From NCBI GenBank assembly GCA_028696815.1, contig JAQVGG010000008.1:1-49559 (forward strand): DNA of 49,559 nucleotides. The letters run 5' to 3'. Below, one piece after another: positions 40,217-49,559 of this stretch; the stretch's first letter is position 1, and each line of letters opens with the position of its first letter. A program made the translations under genes and the position numbers. The stretch comes from Candidatus Altimarinota bacterium. GTDB lineage: Bacteria; Patescibacteriota; Gracilibacteria; BD1-5; UBA6164. The notes beneath the pieces are model-generated. The model saw nothing but the letters and a program-made list of their open reading frames with translations. It had not been told where the DNA came from and made no database searches.

Positions 40217-41635
40217 TTATGCTCTTCTTTTAATCATGAAGAATCCAAATCATAGTAGTAGAGATAATATAAGTAGTATTATCATCTCAGGTCATGTTTG
40301 TATCTCAGTTGCATCAGATAAGTTTCATTCAAATGTTGATCAGGTTCCATTTTCCATATATGCTTTTACCGCAAATAGTTGATATTTTATTTCTTCTCAC
40401 GTAACTTCTACTTCATATCTTGGTTCTTTAACAGTTTCAACTAAAACTGCATTTTCTTCATCTACTTTTTTATACACATTGTATCAGTCAGCTTTTTCTA
40501 TTTTGTCCCAAGTAAGTACTGATTTATTTTTTAGTTTTACAAGTTTTAATCAACTTATATCTAGCTCATTTATATTAAATTCTGTTTCAGGAGTTTCATT
40601 TACAACTTCTTCATTTTTTTCTTCTTTAATAGATGCTACAGGAAGTTCCACTTTTGTTACTTTTATATTTGCAACATCTTTTTCTGTACTAGTGTGTCAT
40701 AAATTATCTTTCATTATAACATCTATACTATACTCGTTTGTATCACTATCTTTGAAGTCAGGAGCATTGAAATTACCTACATATACTCAAGCATCAGTTT
40801 CAGCAAGTGTTATAATAGAATCATTTACTATTATGTTAACTTCTGTTAAATCGCTTGTTGCAAATACATTAACTAGTATATTTTTTCATTCTTCTACTTC
40901 TCAGCTTGAACTTAGAGGCATTAATGTTATTTTTTTAAATTGAGGTAGATTTGCACTTATGTTTATCAAAACTCTATTTGATTCTCAAATCTTTTGATCA
41001 TCAGAGTTAAGTATAAATGCTTGTATAAAGTTTTCTCAGTCTTCTAATCAATCTACAGTTTTTTCAAATATTCAATCATTGTTTGATGTAGTGTAAAAAG
41101 CATTTTTATCATTTATCATGATAAGTATTTTGTGATTTTTCTTAGATTCTCAAGATACTGAAATAGAACTTTTTCAGATAGTTAAATTATCTTGTGGAGA
41201 AATAATTTCGATACTTTCACTGACAATTGGAGTATCATTTTTATTTACATTTATTATTCAGATTCAAATAATATTTTCAGAGGCATCTGTATCATAAATA
41301 GATAATTCTTGTTCTCAAGTATTCATAAACTTAACAGCATTTTCAAATTTTACAATTCACTCATTTGATAGAGTAAAAGTATATCAATCATCATTTACTA
41401 ATTCACTTGGTAGTTCTACTTCATCATCAGTTTCAGAAAATCAAACTATATTTCAAGTATAGTCTTTTACTATATTTCAATTTATATCAACTACTTCGAT
41501 TATCAGATCAATAGCTTCTCATGCTTTTACCTCGTCTTTAGAAAAAGTTACATTAAAGTGGTCTGCTACAGCAGCAAATGCAGAAGCTGTATTTAGAATC
41601 AATCCTAAAAACAAAAGTGCTTTAAGTATTTTCAT
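40217..41635 (-). CDS. Surface protein with Ig/FN3-like domains and C-terminal anchor
   Basis: A 472-residue secreted protein: signal peptide (1-21, ending ASAFA), Ig-like beta domains (FNVTFSKDEVKAGEAIDLIIEVVDINGN; EIISPQDNLTIGKSSISVSGES), an acidic linker (KEEKNEEVVNETPETE), an FN3-like region (LTWDKIEKADGYNVYKKVDEENA), and a C-terminal membrane helix (IILLILSLLLGFGFFMIKRRA) followed by a basic cap, as in PEF/LPXTG-type anchors but without a sortase motif. About 25 glycines are TGA. Likely a cell-surface adhesin or structural protein. Confidence 0.8.
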
Positions 41636-41756
41636 ATGTAGTATTTTTAAGTTTTAAAAAGACTTTAACTTTTCACATTAATTGTATTTTATTCTTTTAA
41701 GCTAATTTTTCCAATTTTAATGTACTTTTTAAATTTACTTTTGTAAATAAGTATGT

Positions 41757-42803
41757 CTAATTTAGAAAAACAGAATTATGTTCCCCTGTGTTTTTGGCTT
41801 TGATAACGCTAATAATAGTTTGGTATCAATTTAATTTTTTAAGAAGCATATTTTTATGATTTTCATCAAGTTCTGACAGTAAATCATCAATTAATAGTAT
41901 CGGTTGTTTTTGAGAGCATTTTTCTATAAACTTTACTTCAATTAGTTTCAAGTATAATATGATACTTTTAACTTCTCAGCGTGATGCAAATTCTGTTATT
42001 GGTATTGAGTCAATAAGTATATCAAAATCATCTATATGAGGTCATATGGCAGTAGTTCATAAAATGATATCTCTATCTAAGTTTTTTTCTAAGTATGATT
42101 TTATATCTGTTTCTAGATTTTCTTTGCTAACTTTGCTTTTGTATACAAATTCCACTTTTTCTGATTTTCATAAAAAATACTCTTTTGATTCAGAGATATT
42201 TTCTTTTATGTAATCTATAAGTCCAAATCTATAATTATAAATAATCTTGCATGCTTCTATAAACTTACTATCCCAAAACTTTATTTCAGACTTATCACTC
42301 TTTGCTTCTTTGATATTTTTTAGAAGTTTGTTTCTGTTTGTAAGTATTAGTTTATAGTTTTTTAGGTGTTTTTCATAGTTTTCAAAACTTGAGCTAAGTA
42401 CATCATCTAAAAAATCCCTTCTAAGAGATGGGGATAGATATAGCATATTCATAATAAGGGGAGAAAAAACTACTGATTTAATAGTGTATTTTGCTAGTTT
42501 TAATTTTGTAGTTTTTTTTCTGTTTATAAAGTAAGTTTTTTTGTTTTTTTCTAGGTCGTATGATATAGCTATTTTTGTATTGTCGCTTAAAATAGCTTCT
42601 ATATAAAATATATTTTCACCTTTTTTTACTAGGTTTTCAAATCCGATTTTTACTAAACTATTTAAACTTATTAAACTGATTGATTCTAGGATATTTGTTT
42701 TTCATTTTCAATTTTCTCAGACGATAAAATTTTTTTTATCATCAAAAAAAAGTTCTTTATTTTCAAAATTTCTAAAATTTTTTAGTTTTAAACTTGTAAT
42801 CAT
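41757..42803 (-). CDS. recF: DNA replication and repair protein RecF
   Basis: SMC-like ATPase that helps load RecA at gaps. The 348-residue product has LKLKNFRNFENKELFF and Walker A VGENGKGKTNILESI, the signature SLRRDFLDDVLSS, and Walker B ILLIDDLLSELDENH near the C-terminus. Length is slightly below the usual 360. The glycines of Walker A are TGA. It lies downstream of gatC rather than next to dnaN or gyrB, where it is often found. Confidence 0.95.
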
Positions 42804-42805
42804 TT

Positions 42806-42872
42806 TATATCAATTAAAAATTACGAATTAAAAATTACGAAAAAATATTCGTAATTCGTAATTGTAAATTGA
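42806..42872. repeat. ATTACGAATTA repeat array between recF and gatC
   Basis: AATTAAAAATTACGAATTAAA, then ATTCGTAATTCGTAATT in the opposite sense, forming an imperfect hairpin. Confidence 0.7.
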
Positions 42873-42882
42873 GAATTAAGTA

Positions 42883-43170
42883 TTACTTCATTATATTTGG
42901 TATAGCTATTTGATTTCAAACTACTTTTTGTTTTGAACAAGCTAAGAGTTCGTTTGGTCCTGCTATTTTTGGTATTTCTATATCTTCTCTCAAAATACTT
43001 TCTTTTTCTGTAACGTTGTAAGTAGGTTCTACTCAAGTAGTATCAACCTCTGAAAGTAGTTCAAAATACTCAATTATATTGTTCATATCTGTTCCTAGTT
43101 TTCAGTCATTTGCAGGGATTTTACTTAGATTTTCTGCTATTTTTTTAATTTGTTCTTGTGTTAAACTCAT
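42883..43170 (-). CDS. gatC: Asp/Glu-tRNA amidotransferase subunit C
   Basis: The small structural subunit of the GatCAB amidotransferase that converts Glu-tRNA(Gln) and Asp-tRNA(Asn). The 95-residue product has LTQEQIKKIAENLSKIP, MNNIIEYFELLSEVDTTGVEPTY and the C-terminal wrap-around segment. GatA and GatB are not in this window. Three glycines are TGA. Confidence 0.92.
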
Positions 43171-43236
43171 TTCTATATAATATATTAAAGATTTAAATTT
43201 GACTTAACTATATTTTTAAAATAAAAAAAATCAAGT

Positions 43237-43566
43237 ATGAGCTTCAAAGAAACTTTAAAAACTTCTTTTAATGATACAGAAAAAATGACAAGTAACAGAT
43301 TTAAAGCATCATCAATTATGTTTATATCTGTTACTTTATTATTTTTTTTAAATTATTTTTTCGTTTGAGCTAACTTTTATTATGAGTATTTTATCAAGAC
43401 TCTACCATATATTTACATACTTTTCTTATTATCATTTTTAATGTATTTTTATTTTGCAATTATAAGTATTTTTAAAATCTCTAAGCCACTTTATGGATAT
43501 TTAATACTTTTTGTTTTAGTTATAATTTTTGTTTTATTTTCAACTTTATTTGTTGTTAGATTTTAA
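43237..43566 (+). CDS. Small three-helix membrane protein
   Basis: A 109-residue protein with three to four hydrophobic segments and a basic loop (FKISKPLYGY). Its stop overlaps by two bases the region just before the lipoprotein start, so the two genes are probably co-transcribed. No family recognised. Confidence 0.7.
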
Positions 43567-43568
43567 AT

Positions 43569-44132
43569 ATGATAAAAAAAATATTATTAGTCACATTTGC
43601 GATATTTTTCTTAAGCTCATGTTTTTGATGAGACATTTCTGAGTTTTGAGATGCTTGATTAGTACTTTATAAATCAGAAGAATTTTCTATAAATACTCCT
43701 GCTAGTTGGGATACAATAACTGATAATAAAAACATATTACCAAAACCTTCAACTTGAACTATATCTTTAGCAGTTAGTTCTGATAGAGAATTAAATGGTT
43801 TTTTAAACAATCTAGTTATATTATCTGAGGAATTAAAAGAAAATATTAGCTCAACAGAGTATTCAAATCTAAACAATATATGATCAAAAAATGACTATTA
43901 TCAATATAAACTATTAAGTGAAAGTGATATAGAGTTTGAGTGATCTGAAATAATATCAAAATTATACATATTTGAAGCAAGATATTCACAAAAAACACCA
44001 AAAGTAAACTTCCTACAAACAGCTATAGTTTGTCCAAATAATAAATGACATTTATTAACGATAGGTCTTAGCCAAACTTTAACAGAGTTTACAAGATATA
44101 TAGATATATTTGAAAGTTTTGAGTGTAACTAA
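43569..44132 (+). CDS. Lipoprotein, PsbP-like pattern
   Basis: A 187-residue protein with a lipobox LSSC (Cys18) and a mature domain beginning GLVLYKSEEFSINTPASW, a pattern seen in PsbP/DUF-type small lipoproteins. Mixed alpha/beta; a single extra Cys pair (VCPNN, FECN) may form a disulfide. Seven TGA codons. It is two bases downstream of the small membrane protein gene. Confidence 0.8.
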
Positions 44133-44136
44133 AATT

Positions 44137-44185
44137 AAAAAACTCGTTTTTTAAAAATTAAATTTGAAATAAAAACGAGTTTTTA
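44137..44185 (+). terminator. Terminator
   Basis: AAAAAACTCGTTTTT and AAAAACGAGTTTTT. Confidence 0.8.
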
Positions 44186-44211
44186 TATAATTCGTTTACT
44201 TTAAAACCTCT

Positions 44212-44285
44212 GGTGCCTTAGCAAAGTGGTTATGCACGGGTCTGCAACACCCTCTACACCGGTTCGAACCCGGTAGGCACCTCCA
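44212..44285 (+). tRNA. tRNA-Cys (GCA)
   Basis: Acceptor GGTGCCT/AGGCACC, anticodon loop CTGCAAC (anticodon GCA), T arm CCGGT-TCGAACC-CGGT, discriminator U, encoded CCA. Confidence 0.96.
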
Positions 44286-44297
44286 ATGTTAAAAACT

Positions 44298-44333
44298 AAA
44301 TAAAAACTGCTAGTAATAGCGGTTTTTATTTTT
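44298..44333 (+). terminator. Terminator of tRNA-Cys
   Basis: AAATAAAAACTGCTA, loop gtaa, TAGCGGTTTTTATTT. Confidence 0.85.
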
Positions 44334-44408
44334 ATATCAAAAATTTAATATGAAATTAATATATAGTTAATATAATGGTTGCAAATTATTATATTTTAAT
44401 TTAGTAAT

Positions 44409-46031
44409 ATGGATATTAGAGCTGAAGAGTATTTGAAGTATACAAGAGTATATGAGTATAGAAATAAAGTTAATGAATATAAAGAAAAAATTTTATGAAA
44501 TAACTTGTCTGAAATAATATCATTATTTAGAGATATAGGTAGTTCTTTTAGACAGGTTCTTAATATGTTAGATGGTAAATATACCTCAGACTTTTTTAAT
44601 AATACTCATAATATAAATGAAGAAAATTTAAAATGAATTTTACACATTTTTGATAAATATTTATTAAGTGAGACTCTTGAGGAGAATATAAATATAGTAT
44701 GAGATATTGAAATTTGAAATGATGACTTTTCTAAAGATATAATACTTTGTTCTAAAATAGAAGTTTTATTTAATTGAAAAGTTACATTAAATAATGCTGA
44801 AGAAAAATTAATAAAAAATTGTACTTTTCAAAGTAATGTTATTTTTCCATCAAATATTTGAATTAATTGATTAAAGTTTGAAGATTGTATTTTTGATTGA
44901 AATATAGTTATCAAAAAGAAATTTAATAGTATACATTCTATTTCATTTATTAATTGTATATTCAATGCAGATATAAAATTTGAAGAATTTACGTGATGAG
45001 ATGCATGAGGATGAAAATATAATTGAAAACTATTTTTTACAAATTCTAATTTTAAGAAACTAAGCTTTAATCATGTTAAATTCTCTGAGTTAAAAATAGA
45101 GTTTGATAAAGATTTTAAAGTAAAAGAATGATATGAAAATAATGTATCGCTTGAAAGAGTAAATTTTAGTAAAATAAGAATCGCTTGAGAGGATATTAAA
45201 AATAGACCTAATATTTGAGAATTTAATATTTTTCATTGTAAATTTTCAAAAGAATCGGAAGTTTATATTAGTTATATAATGATAAATAATTTCAATATTG
45301 CATCAACAACTAATCTCACAGATGCTTTTAAAATAACTAATGTTAAAATTAAAAAGGAATTTAAAATAGAAGATGTTGATTTTTGAAAAATTATTTTTAA
45401 TTGATTAGATTTAGAGGATGCTAAATTAAATTTTAAACATCCAACTTTTAATAATTGTATTTTTAATAGTATAACTTGGAGTAAAGATTGTGAAATTAAA
45501 AATGAAAATGATGATGAATTAAGAGATATTTATAGACAGATGAAACATGTAATGGATAAGTCTTGAGACTCAATTACAGGTTCAAAATTTTATAGAAATG
45601 AAATGGATATTCAAAGAAAATTGATCAAAAAATCGTGAAAAACAGAAAAATTAGTTTTTTGGTTTTGATATAATGTTAATAATTTTTGACAAGATTGGTT
45701 TAGACCATTATTGATACTATTTATAGTAAATTTTATATTTTGGTTACTAAGTAAGTTTGGTATTATTTGATTTCTGAGTTTAATATATGATTATATATAT
45801 TTTATATGATTAAATTTATATGAGAAGATTAAATTAACATTAACTTTTTCTTTAAATAATAAACTCAATGTTAGTTGATTATTTTCTGATTTTTCTAGTT
45901 ATATTTCATACTTAACACCTTTTAGGAAACTTGAACAGAATCCTAATTTATGGGATATATTAGCAAGAATTATATCAGCTCTTTTAATTTACCAAAGTGC
46001 AATTGCTATGAGAAGGAAGATAGAAAGATAA
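44409..46031 (+). CDS. Pentapeptide-repeat-like membrane protein
   Basis: A 540-residue protein with an N-terminal helical region, a central block of right-handed beta-helix-like strands with repeated FxNCxF/FxxCIF units (SISFINCIFNADIKFEEF, FNNCIFNS), then DIYRQMKHVMDKSGDS and FYRNEMDIQRKLI, followed by two or three membrane helices (residues about 430-480). This C-terminal layout, with a conserved F-Y-R-x-E-M-x segment before the membrane part, is typical of membrane-bound pentapeptide-repeat proteins of unknown role. Many glycines are TGA, including a run in TGGDAGGGKYNG. Confidence 0.8.
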
Positions 46032-46085
46032 AAAAAATTAACAACTTTATGATATCAAAAGACCAAACTCTAAACCTAAATAATC

Positions 46086-46115
46086 AAAAATTAAAAGACC
46101 ACATCCGTGTGGTCT
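46086..46115 (-). terminator. Terminator of the TGA-free membrane gene
   Basis: AGACCACA, loop tccg, TGTGGTCT, followed on the minus strand by TTTAATTTTT. Confidence 0.8.
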
Positions 46116-46116
46116 G

Positions 46117-46878
46117 TTAAGTTGAGCTAAGTAGCTTCAGAATCCTAAGTGTTCTGAAATCTTTCTCATCAACTTTTTCTATATACCTGTGAGCATTTCT
46201 CTTAAAACCGAAGAATGCAATCAAGGTAATAAAAAACGCTGATAGAGCTGCTGCTGGAACTACTCCAGGAGAGCTAAACTGGATAATTATGTCTATAAAA
46301 GCTCCAAGAAGTAACAGAGCAACAGACATAATCCTTCCAAGGTAGACTTTTGGTGAATCAGTCATACCAAGGAAAACAGGGAATAGGGTGTATCCGAGAA
46401 TCTGTATCCAAGTGTAACTATATACCAAATCCATTTGATAATATAGATACGCAAGAATTCCAGCAATAAAAGCAGTGAGCTTGTAGTTGAAGAGCTCTTT
46501 TCCTTTTATCTCCCATGCATCCATGATCTGGTATATATTAGCTACAAAAAATGGGGCTGTTCCTAGGAAATACTGCCAATTTTTGTTTTCTGTTGATTGC
46601 AGTACCGCTATAAGCCCGACAAGAACAAAAAAACTACTTGATGCTGCCATGTAGACTGCACCAGATTTTTTTTGTCCCCATGAATACTTTGTTAAGGACA
46701 TGATCATCATCACATCTCCAAATACGTGGAGAGTTATGACAAACATGTTTACAAACAGATTTCCTTTACCAAAGTACTGAAAAGCAAAGACGGTAAGCAA
46801 GCAAACCATCAATACCTTCCTATTATCTCTCACAAATTCATCAAAATCTGTGAAAAATAGATTTAGTCCACTTTTCAT
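46117..46878 (-). CDS. Multi-pass membrane protein in standard-code style (no TGA)
   Basis: A 253-residue protein with about seven membrane helices. It has no TGA: all 16 glycines are GGN. A canonical GGAGGAA Shine-Dalgarno sequence lies about eight bases before the ATG, its GC content is visibly higher than its neighbours, and its own terminator follows. None of this is normal for the window. It looks like a recent arrival from an organism using the standard code, and it would translate identically under either code. Fold suggests a DUF-type seven-helix protein; function unknown. Some codons such as CTC and TCT are still AT-biased. Confidence 0.85.
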   Translation of the reverse strand: MKSGLNLFFTDFDEFVRDNRKVLMVCLLTVFAFQYFGKGNLFVNMFVITLHVFGDVMMIMSLTKYSWGQKKSGAVYMAASSSFFVLVGLIAVLQSTENKNWQYFLGTAPFFVANIYQIMDAWEIKGKELFNYKLTAFIAGILAYLYYQMDLVYSYTWIQILGYTLFPVFLGMTDSPKVYLGRIMSVALLLLGAFIDIIIQFSSPGVVPAAALSAFFITLIAFFGFKRNAHRYIEKVDEKDFRTLRILKLLSST

Positions 46879-47012
46879 GGTCTATTCCTCCAGATTAGAG
46901 AGTTTGGATAAATATATCATAGTATAAATATATTAAAAATCAAGTTTATATTGACTAAAATTAATAAATATTTATTATTTAATTTAAATAATAGATTAAT
47001 TTATTTAAAAAA

Positions 47013-47711
47013 ATGGATTGAGAAGTATTAACTAGAGATTATGTTTTAAATCTTTTAGAGCCATATAGTGGAGAAGAACTAGATGAAAAGATAGAAGAAC
47101 TTATAGAAGAGACAGAGTCAATTTTGCCTGATGTATTGTGAAAAAAATGATTTGAAATTTTTGATTCTCTTTCTGATATTCCAAGGGCTTGATGGGTAAG
47201 GCCTCAGGTTTGAGTACCAGTTCATATAGCAGAGTCAGTTATGGAACATAGTTTAAATATGAAAAGAGCATGTACTTGTGTTGTAAAATGAACTCCAGAA
47301 AAAGTAGAAAATCACGAAAGATTTCCAAAGCTTTGAAAACGGCATGATATACTTGAGTATCATAAAGTTTTACTTGATATTACACCTCACTGTTGATACA
47401 CAGATGAGCAAAAAGCTTTATTAGAAAGATATGTATTTTTATTACTTTGCAAAATATTAAAAGAAGATTGAGTAGAAGTTCTAAGTATTATAAAAGAATA
47501 TATGGAGCAAACTTCTCCTAATTCTAAGTTATGTCATTTACTTGATAAACTAGATGCTTGAATAAAAGCATTTGAGTATGAGAAACTTTGATATAATGTA
47601 GCTGAATTTTTTCCTTATGCTTTAGAAAAGGTTAAGTGAGATAAGTATTTAACTATTGTTTATGAGGTATTGCTTGAGAGAGAGTTCACGGAATTGGATT
47701 ATCAATTTTAA
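47013..47711 (+). CDS. HD-domain protein
   Basis: A 232-residue HD-superfamily protein. PVHIAESVMEHSLNMKRACT, KRHDILEYHKVLLDITPHCGYTDEQ contain the His and the HD pair of a metal-binding phosphohydrolase core, with N-terminal acidic helices (GEELDEKIEELIEETESIL). The start ATG at 47013 reads MDG. The substrate is unknown; similar HD proteins hydrolyse nucleotides. Ten or more TGA glycines. Confidence 0.75.
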
Positions 47712-48037
47712 TACTTTAGTTTACTTGAACTGGCTTGAGATTATGATGAGTGGAGGAGAAGAATTTTAGATACAAGGAATTTTTTATAACTAAACTTCAT
47801 CCAAAATTTTCCTTAAAGTTCAATAATCTCTCAGAAAAGCACCCTCATAACTAAAAGACCGACTGAATTTTTTACCTACTTACTTTTTATCTTTTATAGA
47901 TAACTTAGAAACTCTAGAAAAATTAGTCTTAATAACAAAAAATATAGATAATATCTTTGAGGTTATCTATATTTTTTTGTTTTTAATTTAAAAGTATGAT
48001 AAAATAATTAAGAAATTTTATTATAAAAAATAAACTT
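47712..48037. other. Intergenic, terminator only
   Basis: About 325 bases. 47937-47979 is a terminator (ATATAGATAAT/TTATCTATAT, then T-run). Just after the HD gene the plus strand could read SLLELAGDYDEWRRRILDTRNFL with TGA as Gly, but no start or upstream frame supports it, so I leave it unannotated. No other ORF was seen. Confidence 0.6.
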
Positions 48038-49057
48038 ATGTGATTAAATACTTTATCTTGAAATAATTCTGTAAAAGAACAAAGAGAAGAGTTATTAAAA
48101 CTAAATAATGATTTACTTTATTGAGTATATTCTTTAATAAATGAGTCAGATAATTGATTTGAATTGGAATATTTAGAAGATGTTTTGACTTGTTATCCAA
48201 ATCAATTAGAAAATTTAAAATGATTAAAAGATAATGAAGATATAACAATTGTTAATTTAGGAGCTTTAAGAAAATGAAATATAGAAATATTATCATGAAA
48301 AAATAAAGTTATTAATAATCCAGTTTTACTATCAAATTGAGTTATTGAATTAGTAGAAGCAAAAAATAATGATTGAGAAATAAAAATTCATTTAATTTCA
48401 ACACTTAGAGATTGATGAGCTGCAGATGAATTACAAAGAACTACAACTGCAGGAAGAAATTCAACTGATGATTTAAATGAAGATTTAGAAAGAGAACATA
48501 TAGAAGAATCTCCTTTTTTATGATATAATAAAGATTGAAATTTAGCTCTAGCTACTATTGATAATTCAGAAGAATCACTAGAAATATTGGGAAAATCTAT
48601 TAATTTCTTTTTAGAAAGAAAATATTTAAAGGATTGAGATGAAAAATTTGAGTTTGCAAAAAAGAATTTTGAAAGGAATTTTCCTTGAATTAAATATGAA
48701 GATTTATGAAAGCTTTTAAAAGATATAATTAAAGATAAAAGAGTACTTACTTACTCAACTGAAAATATTGAAAGATTTGAATGAGTAAATGATGATATGA
48801 AAAAAGTTTCATTATGAAATACTAAATGAAAATATTTTGTTTATTTTGATAAGGCTAATAATACTATTGAATATAGATTACTTAGAAAAATAACTTGATT
48901 CAATGATTGATTTAGACCATTATCAAAAAGACCGTCTAGGTTATATTTAGAAAGTGAAAATCAATATTCAAGAGTCCCAAGACTTGAAAATGCAAGTAAT
49001 TGATATGTTCCTACTATAAAATATTTTAGTGAAAAAATTAATATAACTCTAGACTAA
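48038..49057 (+). CDS. Hypothetical protein with Nudix-box-like segment
   Basis: A 339-residue protein beginning MGLNTLSGNN (second codon TGA). Near residue 150 is GRNSTDDLNEDLEREHIEES; its REHIEE matches the REUxEE core of the Nudix box, though the spacing to the upstream Gly is off by one. The rest is mixed alpha/beta and polar, with no membrane segment or signal. It may be a divergent Nudix hydrolase; I treat this as a weak hint. More than 25 codons are TGA. Confidence 0.65.
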
Positions 49058-49123
49058 AAATATAGAGTTTTTCTTTTAACGAATCTTAAACATAATGTGG
49101 TAAAAAGTTCAGTCGTTAAAGTT

Positions 49124-49134
49124 GGCACCTCCAA
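49124..49134 (+). other. Eleven-base copy of the tRNA-Cys 3' end
   Basis: GGCACCTCCAA, identical to tRNA-Cys positions 44276-44286 (acceptor strand, discriminator, CCA and one base). Such duplications mark att sites of elements inserted in tRNA genes. Confidence 0.5.
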
Positions 49135-49190
49135 ATTAAAAAATATTGAACATTTTGGCAACATTACTTTAAAATAGATAGAAAGTAATG

Positions 49191-49240
49191 AAAAAAATAC
49201 GAAGTTTTTACCTATTTAGGGGGAAATGTCGTATTTTTTT
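49191..49240 (+). terminator. Terminator-like hairpin
   Basis: AAAAAAATACGA and TCGTATTTTTTT enclosing 26 bases. Confidence 0.7.
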
Positions 49241-49302
49241 ATAATTTAAAAATTGACTTATTTTTAAATATCAATATATATTGATATACTGATTTATTTA
49301 CA

Positions 49303-49395
49303 AATGATGGGTTCTAAACCCCTACTTTTAAGTAGAGAGGAGGACCACATTTGCACAATGGGTTTAAACCCCACGGCTTCAGCCTGATTGTAAAA
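49303..49395. repeat. GC-rich structured segment
   Basis: Hairpins in succession: GGGTTCTAAACCC, CTACTTTTAAGTAG, GGGTTTAAACCC and GGCTTCAGCC, in an otherwise AT-rich area. The CCCACGGCTTCAGCC part is reminiscent of the ends of IS200/IS605-type elements, though no transposase or TnpB reading frame is visible here. Confidence 0.5.
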
Positions 49396-49558
49396 GAAAA
49401 AGTGGTAAAAATCAATAGAATAAATAAAATAGTTCTATCGTCCCGTTTCAAATCGGACCACTTTTACTAGAATCTAGAAATTCATAGAATTGATCTAGAT
49501 AATTATTATTTAAAAGTGTAATTTCTTTTGAGGCTAAATCAAATTTATTTTCTTTTAA
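49364..49558 (-). CDS. Partial protein, 3' end at window edge
   Basis: The minus strand is open from the window edge for 65 codons with three TGA codons read as Gly, ending in TAA at 49364. The C-terminal 64 residues include FYEFLDSSKSGPIGNGTIE and a hydrophobic segment (LFYLFYGFLPLFLLQS). The last residues come from the GC-rich structured segment, so the true stop of the ancestral gene may lie elsewhere. Family not recognised. Confidence 0.45.
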
Positions 49559-49559
49559 A

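Noticed and set aside
40479-40943. Plus-strand ORF of 154 codons with Ser/Phe-rich product
   Set aside because: Antisense to the surface-protein gene, whose minus-strand translation has signal peptide, Ig-like domains and anchor.
47722-47790. Open stretch reading SLLELAGDYDEWRRRILDTRNFL
   Set aside because: No start codon and preceded by a stop; could be a gene remnant but too short to support.
49320-49336. Cas12a-type direct repeat (CTACTTTTAAGTAG)
   Set aside because: Single copy, no spacers or effector gene; only a small hairpin within the structured block.
1-49559. UGA as tryptophan (code 4) or as selenocysteine
   Set aside because: TGA aligns with conserved Gly in motifs of many enzymes, tRNA-Trp has anticodon CCA, and the TGA frequency is far too high for selenocysteine.

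Overview
The window comes from an AT-rich bacterium that reads UGA as glycine (translation table 25). Nearly every gene is interrupted by TGA in the standard code and becomes a full, recognisable protein only when TGA is read as Gly. In LepA, for example, conserved glycines in the switch and C-terminal regions are TGA. Code 25 is known from the Candidate Phyla Radiation lineages Gracilibacteria (BD1-5/GN02) and Absconditabacteria (SR1), so the source is almost certainly one of these. I cannot tell which from this window. Canonical Shine-Dalgarno sequences are absent before almost all genes; starts follow AT-rich leaders.

Layout. 0-3.4 kb: nth (endonuclease III), a UPF0489 protein, a CPR-type hypothetical and the type IV prepilin peptidase. 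3.5-9.5 kb: a translation block (lepA, tRNA-His, rpsA, rpsB, a small Tic20-like membrane protein, tsf, tRNA-Trp); rpsA and rpsB have structured leaders. 9.5-13.1 kb: tRNA-Trp-derived repeats, a small Cys-rich ORF of foreign look, a small membrane protein, an FMN reductase, a dienelactone-hydrolase lipoprotein and a P-loop protein. 13.1-13.4 kb: a minus-strand transcription unit of two tRNA-like RNAs with its own promoter and terminator. 13.4-16.6 kb: membrane protein, secreted LTxEEQ-repeat protein, response regulator and histidine kinase (a CpxP/CpxR/CpxA-like order). 16.6-27.3 kb: hypothetical, SPL-like radical SAM protein, baseplate-J-like membrane protein, a MutS lacking its N-terminal domains, aldehyde dehydrogenase, tpiA, nucleotidyltransferase, hypothetical, glycosyltransferase, STAS protein and tsaE. 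27.3-34 kb: type IV pilin, exported DUF1566-like protein, signal peptidase, 7TM protein, polyprenyl glycosylphosphotransferase and a membrane protein. 34-44 kb: YmdB-type phosphoesterase, membrane protein, aminotransferase, a coiled-coil/M23/lysozyme-like peptidoglycan hydrolase, an AbiEi-like wHTH protein with three tandem 23-bp repeats upstream, an Ig-like surface protein, recF, gatC, small membrane and lipoproteins, tRNA-Cys. 44.3-49.6 kb: a segment between tRNA-Cys and a short copy of its 3' end, carrying a pentapeptide-like membrane protein, a TGA-free (standard-code style) membrane protein, an HD protein, a Nudix-like protein and a structured repeat at the edge.

Functionally the window combines core translation and repair with a cell-surface programme (prepilin peptidase plus pilin, signal peptidase, glycan synthesis, wall hydrolase, surface adhesin-like protein, two-component envelope sensing) that suits a host-attached CPR lifestyle; that lifestyle is inference. 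The most unusual features are the recoding itself, a palindromic repeat family inserted in frame into four different proteins, the tRNA-like RNA pair at 13.2-13.3 kb, the single TGA-free gene at 46.1-46.9 kb, and the structured leaders of rpsA and rpsB.
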